In this document: positions 1-11,917 of the stretch, piece by piece
How the letters are laid out: each line of letters opens with the position of its first letter
Position numbering within the stretch: position 1 is the first letter of the stretch
NCBI GenBank assembly: GCA_026419785.1
Contig: JAODTK010000554.1
Location: 1 to 64,000, forward strand
Length of the DNA: 64,000 bases
Reading direction: 5' to 3'
From: Sclerodactyla briareus
Lineage: Eukaryota > Echinodermata > Holothuroidea > Dendrochirotida > Sclerodactylidae
Notes under the pieces: generated by a model
What the model was told of the DNA's origin: nothing
Databases searched by the model: none
The model's input: the letters and a program-made list of their open reading frames with translations, nothing else
Made by a program: the position numbers and the translations under genes

Positions 1-49
1 CAAAGTTCTCATGGAGTCACACATTCACACGAATAACAATACACTGGAC

Positions 50-310
50 ATCCCCCCCCCTCCATCACCTCGGCTATCCACACACTCCTGTAGTAGTTAT
101 TCGACTCCGCCATCCTGCAAAATATACACAAATGAAGACCTTAATACATTAAAGTACACGACACCTTCATCAGTCCCTCTCCATAGGAAAAACACCCAGA
201 TTGGTATTTCGTGAACCTATAGAGAATCCTGCCTCACACTTAGGTCCCACAAAAGGCCAACAAATGATCATTGGAGCGTCAGCGACGTTTATATGAAGTC
301 ATAGGCCGAT
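50..310. repeat. Direct duplication, copy A
   Basis: This stretch begins in a C-run and runs through TGTAGTAGTTATTCGAC, CTAATACATTA-like and CAGATTGGTATT-like words. The same order of words recurs at 2,415-2,826. The match is diverged but collinear up to the shared GTCATAGGYC-like word near 298. No coding function is visible. Confidence 0.6.
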
Positions 311-2414
311 TCAATATCGATACGGTGTATCGTCTCAACGATATATCAATGCAAACTTAAAGTTCCGATATATCGTGGGTCGAATCCGTTGTGGTGACGA
401 TCCATGCAGTTAATGGCGCGAGCTGTCTATACTATCAGGTAGGTAGTAGATCTTGCGAACTTAATTCATTTGAATTCGAAGATGCGCGGGTCACAGGCTG
501 TTGCCTACTATGCATATCCCTTACTGAAAGTACAATGTTCATGCAAAGATCACTTCAAACTCAGCAGATGGAAAAGAGGAACATGTTTTTAAAACGCACC
601 AAGCCAAATATTGGCGATTATGGCAAGTTCAGTGTCGAGTTATCTATTTTCTTGAATGAAGTTCACCCTAATGATGACGTCACCAAAGGAACGAGGACAA
701 GGGTCGCCCATGCATCGACTTTACGCAGTTAAATGCTGATATTTTGACCACCTTATAGCAGGAAAACATGAGGAATTGTAATGAAAAAAACCCCCTTTCC
801 CCCCCACCCAAAAAAAAATATTCTTTCATATCTTTGAAACAAATCTGTAAGTTTTCGATCAGAGCCATTGGAAGGTTCTTTTTTCACTAGTTCGGTGAAA
901 ATACATGTTGTAGTGACTTTGTATTAAACAGGGTCCCGTTACTTTAGTGGAAGTCACAGTGCACATTGCGCGTAGCAGAAATCGTCTCCCATTTACACTC
1001 GAAAACGGCTGAAGTTTTATCTGAGGTTTGGGTTCCAGACGATCTACTAGATATAATACACAAAATAGCTGAAGTTTGTTTCATGACCATTGTACTTTAA
1101 GGGCTGACAAACTACAGCGTCCACTATCTGACTATCGGCGGATATGAGGCTTCTTTCATCCTAGCTGAGAGACTATCCGCTTGACAAGCAAATCCTCGCT
1201 TTCGATCGCTTAGATCCTGCAGGGTGGTTGTGGTTGAAACGAAATAAATACCTGAAGGGTTTGAAACAATGAACGGATTACTCATGTATGAACACCAGTG
1301 TATAAGAAGCATTTTGCAAAAAAAAAAATTAATTCATTAATGTTTTGTTCCGGTCCCAAGGTAGGTGCATGTAAAAATTGCGAGATGGGCGCCGCCATTT
1401 TCCCCTCTAATAAATGGCAAGGTACTTGAACAAGTCCAATTATGATGTCACACAACCCCTACAAGCAGGGATTTAATTGTAGTTCTTCATTTTCATTGCC
1501 TATCAGAAAACCCACTAATCCCGAGCAATCAAATGCGAACGTTCCAATGAAATACTGAAGTATTATACGGTGGAGCTAATATAAACGCATAAAAATTGGC
1601 TTAGAATTATATTTTTTGTAAACTATTTTGAAATATTGACAACAAATTATAATGAAGAAACAGAAACTTTATAACTACAAGGGTGAGTGGAAAAGCAAAA
1701 TCTTATCAAAATGGCCGGACCCTGCTGAACATTAAAACCGGCGTATCTCGGAGCGTAAACAATATTTTTCGATCAAATTTTGGGGAAGATGTTCATGCAG
1801 TTGTCTATATTTGGCAGTGTTAGTTCACTTTCGAATAATAGACTTACATTCTCCTTTAAAAGGAAACAGGCGACGCGAGAGGCGAGAACTATCGGTTGGG
1901 AAACCCACAATGCGTCTGTATACTTCCTGTTCCGATTATGGTTGCAGCATACCGAACTATAGTCAGTATGGATTCACCATCTAGCAACCTGAGACTGAAC
2001 CCTGCCTAGTTATGATGTTTTTTTTTTTTTTTTTAAACATTTGAGAGGTCGTCCATCGCTTGTATTGTTTTGGCGTGACAGCGGGAAAGCACTATAAGAC
2101 ATTCACAATGGGTTGATTGATTACTCCCTACTGAAAACGTTAAGACTGCGATTTAACGACACATCTAAGCAGTGAGCGTTCTAATTCCCGATAACCGCCG
2201 AAAAATTCCAGATGAATCCGATAGTCTGATAAATGTGGACGAAGAGAAAAACAGGTGACACAGCTATGGGTAGCCGGCAAAATACGCAAAACTCACTCCG
2301 TTTCGACAGTGTGTTTTTCGACGTAGCAGACTATCCGCCACGGGTGGGAGATCATTGCACTCAATTATTATAATTATCATTGTTTTCTGTGCTCATGCAT
2401 GTGTCGGCTACTTT
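311..2414. other. No confident gene; one possible PAN/apple-like coding patch
   Basis: Most of this interval shows nothing recognisable: short frames, a T-run near 2,018-2,034 and A-runs near 1,318. The one patch worth noting is a plus-strand frame from about 391 to 729. Its residues 10-33 contain ASCLYYQVGSRSCELN, a Cys-x9-Cys-x-Leu pattern like the core of PAN/apple domains. It has no recognised upstream exon, and a GT-type donor word (CAGGTAGGTAG) falls inside the motif, which argues against it. The PAN reading is therefore weak. Confidence 0.2.
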
Positions 2415-2826
2415 CCCCCCCCCCCGAAACCCCCCACACCCCCCACTACCGCCCCTCGGGACTATCACACAATCTGTAGTAGTTAAGTTATTCGACCGAA
2501 CGGTCCTATCAGGCACAATAAACCACAATATGGAAGAACTAATACATTAGTACAACGCACCTTTGATTCAGTCCCCATCATGGAACAACCAGATGGGTAT
2601 TAGTGAACAGATAAATAATTCTGCCTAACGTAGAGATTGCACAGAGATAAGGGGGCTCAAAGTGTTCAGCATTCCCCGGCTTGACAGGAAATGGGTTTCT
2701 TGAACTTAAAATAACTTGCTTGCTGCTACACTAGACTCATGAATCCTGAGTCTCCTATGAAAGGCTAACAGAGTGATCAACTTGGTTCAAATTGGTCCTC
2801 ATATAACTTTCATGTCATAGGTCTAA
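2415..2826. repeat. Direct duplication, copy B
   Basis: This is the second copy of the 50-310 segment. It starts at a C-rich run and keeps the TGTAGTAGTTA, CTAATACATTAG and CAGATGGGTATTAGTGAAC words in order. An extra ~110 bp (about 2,640-2,750) separates the first part from the terminal AAAGGCTAACA...TCATAGGTC part. It lies about 2.1 kb from copy A in the same orientation. Confidence 0.6.
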
Positions 2827-3392
2827 AGTGAGGACCAGTTAGGGTACCAGTTAGGGTAATGGTAACAAAACTCACCCTGTTTATGTGCCTAACATAGTAT
2901 TAAAAACAAAGTGTAGGACCACAAAAAAAGTTTATTGGAGTGTAAGCCTGATGGTACTGCATCGCTCAGCAGGAAATCGAACGACCGAACCAACAACCGT
3001 GATAGAATCATTCTGGGGATCTGTGAGAAATATTCATGAAAAGGAGCTTTTGGTTGTGGTAAGAGACTCTAGATTAGCGGGATTGTAAACTATGGAATGA
3101 GTAGAGTGTGTTTGTATTCCACTATATGTACGCTAGTTCAATGTAAACCCTAAATTTCAAACGCATTGAAAACGCTCTGGAAATCTTCGGCATAACCACG
3201 AGAAATTCCAGAAGTGAATCAACATAGGAGGCATCAAAGGCCTATATTTCTCACCTCTAAAATACTACGCAGCATTTGTCGTACTTTGTGTCGCGATTTC
3301 GTATAAGCACAGCAGCAAGCGCGGCCATTGAAAACCTGAGTCAACACCGTATGATTTGTTTCTTCTCGCGAACGACCTGTCGGAGTCGTAAT

Positions 3393-4175
3393 GCCTCCTT
3401 CAACGTGTCACGGTAGCCATGTTTGCAATTCCGAAAGCTCTCTCCATATTTAAACGCATTGTTTTTTATCTACAATGCGGATCATTTTCATAACATTTTT
3501 TTTTTAACCTTTGGTTCACCCTCCTTTATCGTGTCCCTGACATCACCCTCTTCCTTATAGCTCTTTTTTCAAATTTTTTAATATCTTTCGTTTCCTTAAA
3601 ATTGGGCGCCAACAGTTCCCGTTCACATTGATCCAGCTCCGAAACTATCAACACGGCCACCCACTGCAGATAATCACGTGCTGTTCCTTACTTTCCCGTT
3701 ATTAACTGGGCTCGTAAGCTCCCCTAACAGACTGCCGAACAAATCACCATCGATGCCGCGGCTCTCAACAAAGTAGGCCACAATTTAGCATCTTACATGA
3801 GGGCTGTTACGGACCAATCTACTTATCCGTCATTCTGAGCTTTTATGATCGCGCCAATCTGGTAGAAAATACAAAATTCGTCGTTAAGTACTTTTTATGT
3901 GTTTATATACGGAGAGCAGCATAGTGAAGCGAAGTGCGTAATTGGCCGGCTAGTGATTCATTGTAATAGGGGAGATGGAAGTTTAGGTACCGCCTGGGCC
4001 CCACGGGGGGGAGAGGAAGTATTAACGTGGATGGCGTTTAACATGTTTACAGAAAGGACTCCAGCGAGCGTGGCGATTCGATGCCAGACGAGTTAATTTA
4101 ATTTAGGCCTTTAGTGACATTTGCCAGCCATTAGCCACCATCCAAGTTAGGATAAACATGTCATCCATTCATTTT
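3393..4175 (+). repeat. R1 dispersed repeat, copy 1
   Basis: This is a near full-length member of the unnamed R1 family. It opens with GCCTCCTTCAACGTGTCACGG and contains the shared internal words CTTATCCGTCATTCTGAGC, TTTTATGATCGCGCCAAT, TTAAGTACTTTTTATGTGTT and CATGTTTACAGAAAG. It closes with AGTTAGGATAAACATGTCAT. No transposase, RNA polymerase III box or coding frame is shared between copies, so its mobility class is unknown. Confidence 0.75.
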
Positions 4176-6832
4176 AATTGGATCACTTCGTGCTTTGAAC
4201 GCTGTGATATGAAATGTTTTATTAGTTAATGGACAGCGATTCAGGGGATGTTAAGAAGTGGGTTCGTGTTAAATAAATAAAAAAGGCGGAAATTGATGGC
4301 CTATGGGATCCTTGAAATGTAAGTTCCCATAATCCCAACGGTGCGGGGTTAATATGCCGGGGAATCAATTTGATGCAGATAAATGCTTAAGAAAGTAACT
4401 TTAAAGGTTTTACTCTCTCTTTTTATTTTCTATAACGAGAAACATAGAGTCCTATCCCATTGACTCTGGCGAACGCACTGTTACCTATGTTAGGAAACGT
4501 TATGAAAAAACAAAACAGCGAGGCCTGTTATGTACAATTTTGTATATCAAAATAGATAATACGAACATAAATACCAACTTACTATACATTCCATTTGGTG
4601 GTCTGAATAGGATAATGGGATCAGAATTTTTTTCGGATGGCTGCGATTGAAAGATGTATCCGCGTGAGCTTTTTCTTCTTCTACCCCGTCTCCAATATCA
4701 CATCTTCTATCTGGATAGGCGATTGGTCCGTTAAAACGTTCTTTCTGTCCTACACTTCCTAAAAAAAAGAATCAAATGGGCACCTACCAAAAAGGGCTAT
4801 TTAACTCGAATCTGCTCATTCTGAATTACGAAGATGTTTAGCTTTGAAAATCGAAAACTGGTTATGATTCATCAGTTTCCCGCTTTCAGATTTGATGCTA
4901 CTTATGGTCACTTTGACGCAGCGGAAGAGCTCACACACATAACTGCCTAAATGAGGCCAACACGAACTAAAATGAATGGAATACATAAGAACATGACTTT
5001 AAAATTGGCTTACACTATCCCAATCTATGCCATGTAACAATATGAAGAACGAATATGTTCCTGTTATGAGTCCATTCACTTCCTAAGAGAATTTTCAAGT
5101 CGAGTTTTCCCTCCCAATTATTCGCATTTTGGTGGCCCCGGAAAGGGCACTGGTACAGTGGATCGATACCGCTTGCCGTATGTTCCGATAATAATTTGCC
5201 ATAACCCATAAATCAATCTAATTCTTCATTTTTCTAGCACGACATGATATCTATCAAATCCGCTACAAAGTCAGGCCATTTTTAAACGGACTGAAAAAAT
5301 ACAAGAAATTATTATTAAAAGGAGCTTCGTCCTTTTAATGGAGTGGAATGATACTACAGAACGTCGTTGAATGCTTGAGATGCACTAACATAGGCACGGT
5401 GGGGTGTTTTTTTCGTCTGGAGTTTAATATACGCTCGTTCTCCGCTTGTCGGAGTAAAATGTTGTCCATTAACGCAATCCGAACCGCTTACGGGGGTACA
5501 GTTGTCTGTGAAAAGATCGCTCCAAACAATGATTAATTCTGCTGCGTCCATTTATCAGTGTATGTAAAACTTTACAATCGAACTAAAAGGCAAAATAACG
5601 ACGTTTCCTTCTCGGAACCTACATCAGGATTAAAAATTCGGGAGCTTTTTGCTTCAAATTGACGCCAGACGTTTAACCAGAAAAAACTTTCCTTGGCATA
5701 TTTGTTAACAATATCAAGCTTCTGTAACACCTTGAACCGCCCTAAAGCTTGGTCTGACAGAGGCAATCAGGGTGTTTCCCTCTTCATATGTTGCAACCAA
5801 TTACATATCTAATTTGATGTTGATTAACATTTTCATTCTTCAGATATGAAAGTAACACTTCCAGAATTGCAACTGTCTCGACCCAAAACTGCATGCCCCA
5901 AACAATATTGTGTTCAGCAGCCTCTTTCATAACCATACTGGCCCTTATTTAAACTTCAATAATGTGTTCTAAAAATATCATACCAAACCAAAAGTTCATT
6001 CTCATAATTACGTATCTTCTACCTTGAATAACCTCGAATTGACTCAACAATATTGTTTTGGGGTTCTTTCTCTTCATATTGGTAATTGTGCCAAATTCGC
6101 CTCGAATGCACCTAAAAGTGAACAAATTTCACTCGATGGAAATTTCTTTCGCTCATTGGCCCCAAGCGTATACATATCTGTGAGGTGAAATAATACAACA
6201 GCATTCTCAATGACCTGGAAAACTACAATAAACCTTTTTTTTTTTATTATTATTAAACCTTCTCGTTTTCTCCGCTCGTCGACACGCGCGATTTGGAAAT
6301 GCAGGTAGCCTAGGCTATCAGACTGCTTTGATTTTCAATGCATGTTTTCTTCCAGGTAACTGCTACTCGGATGTTTCCGGCTCTCTCGGGCATGACGTCA
6401 TATCATGGTTGGGACAGTAGAGCTAAAGCTAGCTAAATGTCCCAAAATTTTTGATGAGTTTTCGTTTTCCCAGATGTGTCGGGAAAACCCGGAAAAAATG
6501 CGCGAACAATAAACTATGGAACACAAATTTGTTGAACATTCTGGCCAAAAAGTTAAAGTCGGGGCCGGCGATAAGAAACCAGGTATGACAAAAGTTCAAA
6601 TTTGTCCACCGATACAAAATTTGTGATCACAAAATGCCCAGGTTTGAATTCTTTGGTAACCTGCAGCCAAAATGCCCGGGAGGATGTCTTTCCGGTCATC
6701 GGTCTGGGAGGCTGCGCACCGAAGATTTTCTGTCTGGAAGAAAATGGGGTTCGCCGCCTCATTTCTGCATCAGTTTTGCCTAATTTAAACTTTTCCAATG
6801 GTCGCTTACTATAGAAACTGTACCAGAAGGTC
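4176..6832. other. Unassigned intergenic sequence
   Basis: No gene, RNA or named repeat is recognised here. Short frames exist on both strands; for example, a minus-strand 64-codon frame at 5,572-5,766 contains the residues FFWLNVWRQF. None has family support. Homopolymer and AT-rich stretches occur near 6,236-6,253. Confidence 0.4.
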
Positions 6833-6848
6833 TTAATAATAATATATA

Positions 6849-6883
<35 letters not shown>

Positions 6884-6905
6884 AATAATAATAATAATAA
6901 TAATC

Positions 6906-6946
<41 letters not shown>
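6833..6946. repeat. (GAT)n/(AAT)n microsatellite
   Basis: About 40 bp of GAT repeats pass into about 60 bp of AAT repeats with one interruption. On the minus strand this reads as an (ATT)n tail following AGCGCTATATAAGAACGC. The microsatellite therefore probably arose from the tail of the adjacent retroelement end. Confidence 0.9.
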
Positions 6947-6947
<1 letters not shown>

Positions 6948-7330
6948 CGTTCTTATATAGCGCTTTGCCAGGCGAAGACTTCTCAACGCTTCACCATTTT
7001 ACCCCTCTATCAGAGTTGAGTTGTCACAGCCCCATTTACATTACACACCCTTGTCACATACCATTTAGCACGCACCTATTGCTTGTTTATCATCTCCCGA
7101 CGCACCATATCAGTACGTCACTTCATCGTGTCCCTGGGGGACTACCAATATCAAGCAGCCATGCGCATACGGCGCTCGATACTCTTCACAAGTCATATCA
7201 CAAGGTACCCACTTAACACGTGGGTGACGTGATGCTTGCAGTCTCCTGACATCGTGCCAACATGCATTTTCATCTGGCCCTCTCCATAGATGGTATGACC
7301 TGAACGAGTGCAAAGGGCAATCTGGCAATG
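6947..7330 (-). mobile_element. 3' end of an L2/CR1-type LINE or derived SINE
   Basis: Read on the minus strand, the sequence ends CTGGCAAAGCGCTATATAAGAACG followed by an ATT-rich tail. Known L2-like elements and the SINEs that borrow their tails end in this kind of GCGCTATATAAG word plus short tandem repeats. The tail is clear, but the 5' boundary near 7,330 is a guess. No reverse transcriptase motif is seen, so this is a severely 5'-truncated copy or a non-autonomous element. Confidence 0.5.
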
Positions 7331-9790
7331 GGCTCCTCCCTTTTCATATCTGCAACGTACTTGTCTACTGTGAAGTAGTAGTACTAGGTAATTGATGCTC
7401 GCGTTTCCTGATATCTTGCTCACAGGAATGTTCGTTTTGGTCCTTTTCTGACATCGCATAACCTTGAACTGATATAAAACATAATAGGCTTCTTCCTAGT
7501 GTAGCGGTAACCCACGGTCTACTTTGGAGTCAGTCGATGTTATAATCTTGGCTCACAAGCTTTCTCGTTATAAGCCTCTCTGGACCTTGATTGACGTGAG
7601 CAGATATAAGAAACAAATGGGTTCTTCTATTCGTACTGCAGCACATGCCTTCTTCTCTCGAAAAGCGCCACCAAGTTATCGATGATACTGTGGCTTCATA
7701 CAAATCAGGGACAATATAGTGAGAAACCCACGCGGGTTCATTCAAAGCCAATTAACTTATCCGTCAATTCCAACTTAAACGATCGAGACCGATTCGGGGT
7801 TTCTATTACAAATTTGCCGAAGTGCTGGACGAAGCCAGTGAAGGGGTGGGTTGTAACGTACGCTGCCAAGAACAAGTAGTATGCCACGACAATGATTTAT
7901 GTAATAAGACAATTTGGCGCGCGAGCATGTCCGCGCGTAACGTTTCTGTGATAGTAACTGTGCGTTAGTCTGTTAGTAGACGTAGATATATCCGGCGATT
8001 ATTACAATGCAAGAGGGAGTGGTCATGCCATTCGTGTGATTAAGTGATTTCCTTGTTTTACTGTTCTAGGAGGACGTAGGACCTTTTGAACCTACTTATT
8101 TCAAATCAGCAGCTTGGGTGAATGGCACAGTGAAGCGGATAGACTACGACGCAAAAGTAGAGGCGTGCTCTACATGCAAACTGTGATAACATCACAAGAC
8201 TAACACAACACGAAATAATAACATAAGGCCTGCAACTAAAACAATAAACAATTAAATTAAAACAAAAAAATTAGAGCAAAGATAGGAAAATGGTCAAACA
8301 GGGTGGAAGATGGCCAACTTTACACCTTATGCTATAAGGTCCTCACACTCATTAAATAATCAAAGGCTTGTGATGCCTCTTAGCTATGACTCACAAATGA
8401 GCTCCAGGGGTGTGATTGGTCTCTTATCTAATTAAAAATAAATATATTAATCACACATTGTTCTAATTTTGAATTTTGTAGCAGAAATCAAACCAGATGC
8501 TAAATATTTCAAACCAGGTGGTAAGTTTCAAACCGGGTGAGTAAAATAGGAATTAAATTCAAACTGGGAGAAGCACCCAGTTTGAAGCCCTGGCTAGAAC
8601 TCTGAATTGAGCCTACTTATTGATTTCTAACAGCCCACATAAATATTAATTATCCTTTCGTGCCAGGCACTCCTGTACGACATGCATTTCTAGGTACACA
8701 AGCAGTTGTGGGCATTTTGGGTTCAATTCCTAACCAGGCCCGCTCTAGCGAAAAAGATTACCCCCCGCCCTCAAGAGCTGATCCTTCATTGTCATTCCGT
8801 TTTCGCCCTAGATTTACTAACACATATAGGCCTAATTGTTTTCTAACGTGCAATTCCAATACAGTTTGTAAGCATTAAGTCGAGAAGTAAAACTTTACAA
8901 ATATTTTATTTGCGATATAGATTCCTCGGATTCCTCAAAATTAAAATAAGATCTCAACAGGGCAACATGCTAGAACCTCAAAATGTGGAGAGGGGGGGGG
9001 TGAGGGGGTCCCTGCTCTCTCTTTTTTTACCTTTTCAGCATATTAGTTCAATTACAGTGACAGGTCGTCCAATGCTTGTGTATATTTTTTTGGCATATGT
9101 AGGAACTCTTGCTGTGTTGTTGGTTTTTTTATTACTACTCCCAATCACCCAAATGTCATAGCTGCCCTTACGGACCGATTGTAGATACATGTTATAGATG
9201 GGAATGAACATTACCATCATTTTTTTATTAAACTTTCAAATGGGTTACTCGGTTAGGCCTGTAGGCCATCTTTCCCCGATGCACTAATACAATTGAATCC
9301 CACTTCGTCACTTGTAATGTCTAACGTATGATGCATCATGTTTGATATATGCAGCTACAAACACCGCAAATCCGCTCCTTTCCATCTTTCCTAACAATAT
9401 AACACCCTGGAATGGATATTCGTGGTCTGAGTTAAATAATTTAGAACTCTCATTCAGGGCAAAAACATCGAAACCTGCATTGTTTTCATATCTGGTGACC
9501 TGCACTTTCGGGACAGGTGGTCAGTATTTAAAAACCCGATCTGTAGTTGATTCGTTAACGATAGCGTATTCTTAGCGGGTGGAATTTCAAATTTCTTCCA
9601 GTAACTGGATTATTATAAATCCAAGTTCGGTCAATAACATTTGATGCATTAGTACTGGTGGAATCATTTTGAGACTTTAAAACGTCATGTAAAGCACAGG
9701 GTTTTGATTTAAAAATGGCAGTGGCAAGAGTATTAAAAATGCGACCATGAATCAAACATATTAAAATGAGTCCCACCCGGATGGGTTAAA
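7331..9790. other. Unassigned sequence with small repeats and one hairpin
   Basis: No gene is recognised. A short imperfect tandem of TTTCAAACCAGGTG-like words lies at about 8,488-8,540. It is followed at about 8,557-8,585 by an 11-bp perfect inverted repeat, TTCAAACTGGG and its complement, around a 7-nt loop. A G-run occurs at 8,990-9,000. The segment 9,055-9,080 shares an AGGTCGTCCAATGCTTGT word with one near 2,046-2,064, hinting at another diverged repeat. Confidence 0.4.
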
Positions 9791-9791
9791 A

Positions 9792-10120
9792 TTATAATAC
9801 CCTCGAGAGAGTTGGTGCACTCCCCTCCAGCGATAGCTTCATGATGAGTTGTTGGGTTATTGACGGCGCCTCTTGGCCATCATCTAGCAGAACCGGCACA
9901 GGCGTCTTTGTGGCCAAGTCGGAAGCATCTGCGAATTCCAACTTGCGTTCATGTCTACAGGTCCTGGTCGGTGGTCCGTGTCCCCGACAGTTGTAGCATC
10001 CCCTTCGGAACTCGGTTGTGATTTGGGGTCCATTCCAGTCGCTAGCGTATCTGTTACGTGGTTGGTAGTCTGTATGGATGGGGGGACCTGTAATGATCCC
10101 GCCAAGGAGGTAGTGTCGTG
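9792..10120 (-). pseudogene. CCHC zinc-knuckle retroelement gag/ORF1 remnant
   Basis: A minus-strand open frame contains CYNCRGHGPPTRTC at about 9,957-9,998. This resembles a C-x2-C-x4-H-x4-C nucleic-acid-binding knuckle, but the expected histidine at position 9 is proline; a CAC codon seems to have become CCA. Just downstream, a different frame reads RRCFRLGHKDAC. That matches a second knuckle displaced by a missing base, with its first cysteine reading as part of LEF. Paired knuckles of this sort are known from gag-like ORF1 proteins of retroelements, where they bind the element RNA. No reverse transcriptase is visible nearby. Family assignment beyond 'retroelement-like' is not possible, and a cellular zinc-knuckle protein is the alternative. 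Confidence 0.45.
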
Positions 10121-10310
10121 TGAGGTCCGTCCAGAAGACATCTGATGGACACGGGGGAGTGATCCATACATTTATGACAATAAATTTGTTGAAAGATACG
10201 GTATAATGTCCACCCATAACAATATATTCGTTGAAAACAGGAGAGATCAATTCTTGAAGAAGAAAAAAAAAACTATGCGTTCTTGGTGACTCAAGTAAGC
10301 AAATGAGCAT

Positions 10311-11082
10311 CGAAACTTAAACACGTGTACCGGATGCATTGTTAAAATTCAATCTAATCTAAGTACCCAATGAATTAACAAATATGAGTTTCAGTGGGAG
10401 ACGACCAACACTATTATACTTAATTACCTTCTCACCAAACATTAACCGGTATAGGCCTATTGTGGCCAGCTATCTAGTGCGACTTCCCTCTTGTACTGAA
10501 CAAAGACGGCGGCTGTGGCAACTCATATGTCATTATCGTACAATTTTACTGCATGATTGGTTTAATGTGATGATTAACGAAGTGAAACAGGGAACCGGAG
10601 TTTGACACAGCCAACCCATTTCTAGCAGTGCGGTGGGAATGTCAGGGGCGGTGTTTGATATGGAAAAGTATCCAAGAATACAGAATAATATAGTAAACGT
10701 CTGCAGATGTTGCTTGTTTCTTTCTCGTAGTCAAGAGGCAATTTGATCGCATGGCTATACTGTCACGTAATATGGTAGGGGTAATTGAGACTGCGTCTGA
10801 CAATACGTAGCTTTCCACTGAATGATGATATAAATAAGAAGCATAGGCGGTGAGAGTAGGTTCACCTTAAGTTACATTGTCCGATTGGTCATTGAGGTAA
10901 GGCAACCCCTGTATATAAAAAAAGAAGTAACGCTAAAGAAATCGATACTTTGGAGTTCGGGCAACTTATTGGGATTTGGGCAAATAAATATTCTTCGCCC
11001 ACACATTTGAAGTGTCCCGTACGTACGCCTTTGTGATGGGCAAAGTCTTTGACTTTTGCTCACTTCGACTGTCGAGATCATC
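10311..11082. other. Unassigned intergenic sequence
   Basis: Only short frames without recognisable motifs are present, and no repeat seen elsewhere in the window matches. A TATAGGCCTATTG word occurs at about 10,450. Confidence 0.4.
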
Positions 11083-11825
11083 AGCATTAGTCATTATGAC
11101 ACATTTGCAATTCAGAAGTTTTTGTTTTAAAGCTTATAGCTCCGCTTTTACTCTGACTGTTACAACGCACAATACACTGCGTATTCAGTAGTATTCTCGT
11201 TAATTCCGTGGCATTTTAGTTCAGTCACGTAGCATCTATTTATGGATCATTTTACTCACTGTCGTCGCCAAAACACCTTTTGATCGAGGATCCGGTTTCA
11301 ACTTCCAACACACAACCACCCGCAGATTGCGCACTGTTCTTCTCTGACCATGGACTGTATTGGACTCGTAAATCATCCGAGACCATTGCCGAACAAATCA
11401 TCGCCGACGACGCACTCTCAACGAATTAGGCGCGATTTTAAGTAAACTAAAAGGACTGTTTATGACCAATGTCTTCATCCGTCATTCGGGGCTTTTTATA
11501 GTCGCACGATCGTTGTATTTAATACAAGTTCCGTTTTAAATACGTTTCATGTGTTACCCCAGTTCGGAGTAAAAAAACCGTACTCGCTGGAAAGGAAGTG
11601 CAATTGGACGGTTCTGTGATTCTCTTGTGATATTTGCAATAGAGGTTTTATTTACCGTTGCTCGGTGAAGTATTGGCTTTTAAAATGTTTACAGAAACAG
11701 CCCCCGAGCTGGTAGCTAATTAACGCGCTGAACCGCGCAAAGCTCACATGAATTCTTAGAATAATGAAGATTGTCGTGATTTTCGAAGGCCTAATATTTC
11801 ATTTAATTCATGTTTGTGATCGAGA
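11083..11825 (+). repeat. R1 dispersed repeat, copy 2
   Basis: This copy starts near TCATTATGACACATTTGCAATTC and carries the family words GCCGAACAAATCATCGCCGA, CTCTCAACGAATTAGGCG, CATCCGTCATTCGGGGC and AAAATGTTTACAGAAACAG. Its 3' end is eroded and lacks a clear GATAAACATG terminus. Confidence 0.6.
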
Positions 11826-11917
11826 CTATAGGAATCGTTGCAATTCTGTGGGTACCAACTGAAACCGGTGGAATCCTGAAATCGTTACATCTAATAACCT
11901 CACCAGGCTAAGGCACC

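Noticed and set aside
5572-5766. Minus-strand frame with FFWLNVWRQF, reminiscent of tyrosine-recombinase-like (Crypton/DUF3504) N-terminal segments
   Set aside because: Only one short phrase resembles that family; no catalytic residues or continuing domain could be found.
6780-6986. Minus-strand frame rich in Tyr and His runs
   Set aside because: It is a translation of the GAT/AAT microsatellite.
7480-7560. tRNA-like A box (TAGTGTAGCGGTA) suggesting a tRNA gene or SINE
   Set aside because: No B box at the expected distance and no cloverleaf stems could be folded by eye.
8700-8750. B-box-like GGGTTCAATTCC
   Set aside because: No matching A box upstream and no acceptor stem, so a tRNA or SINE cannot be supported.
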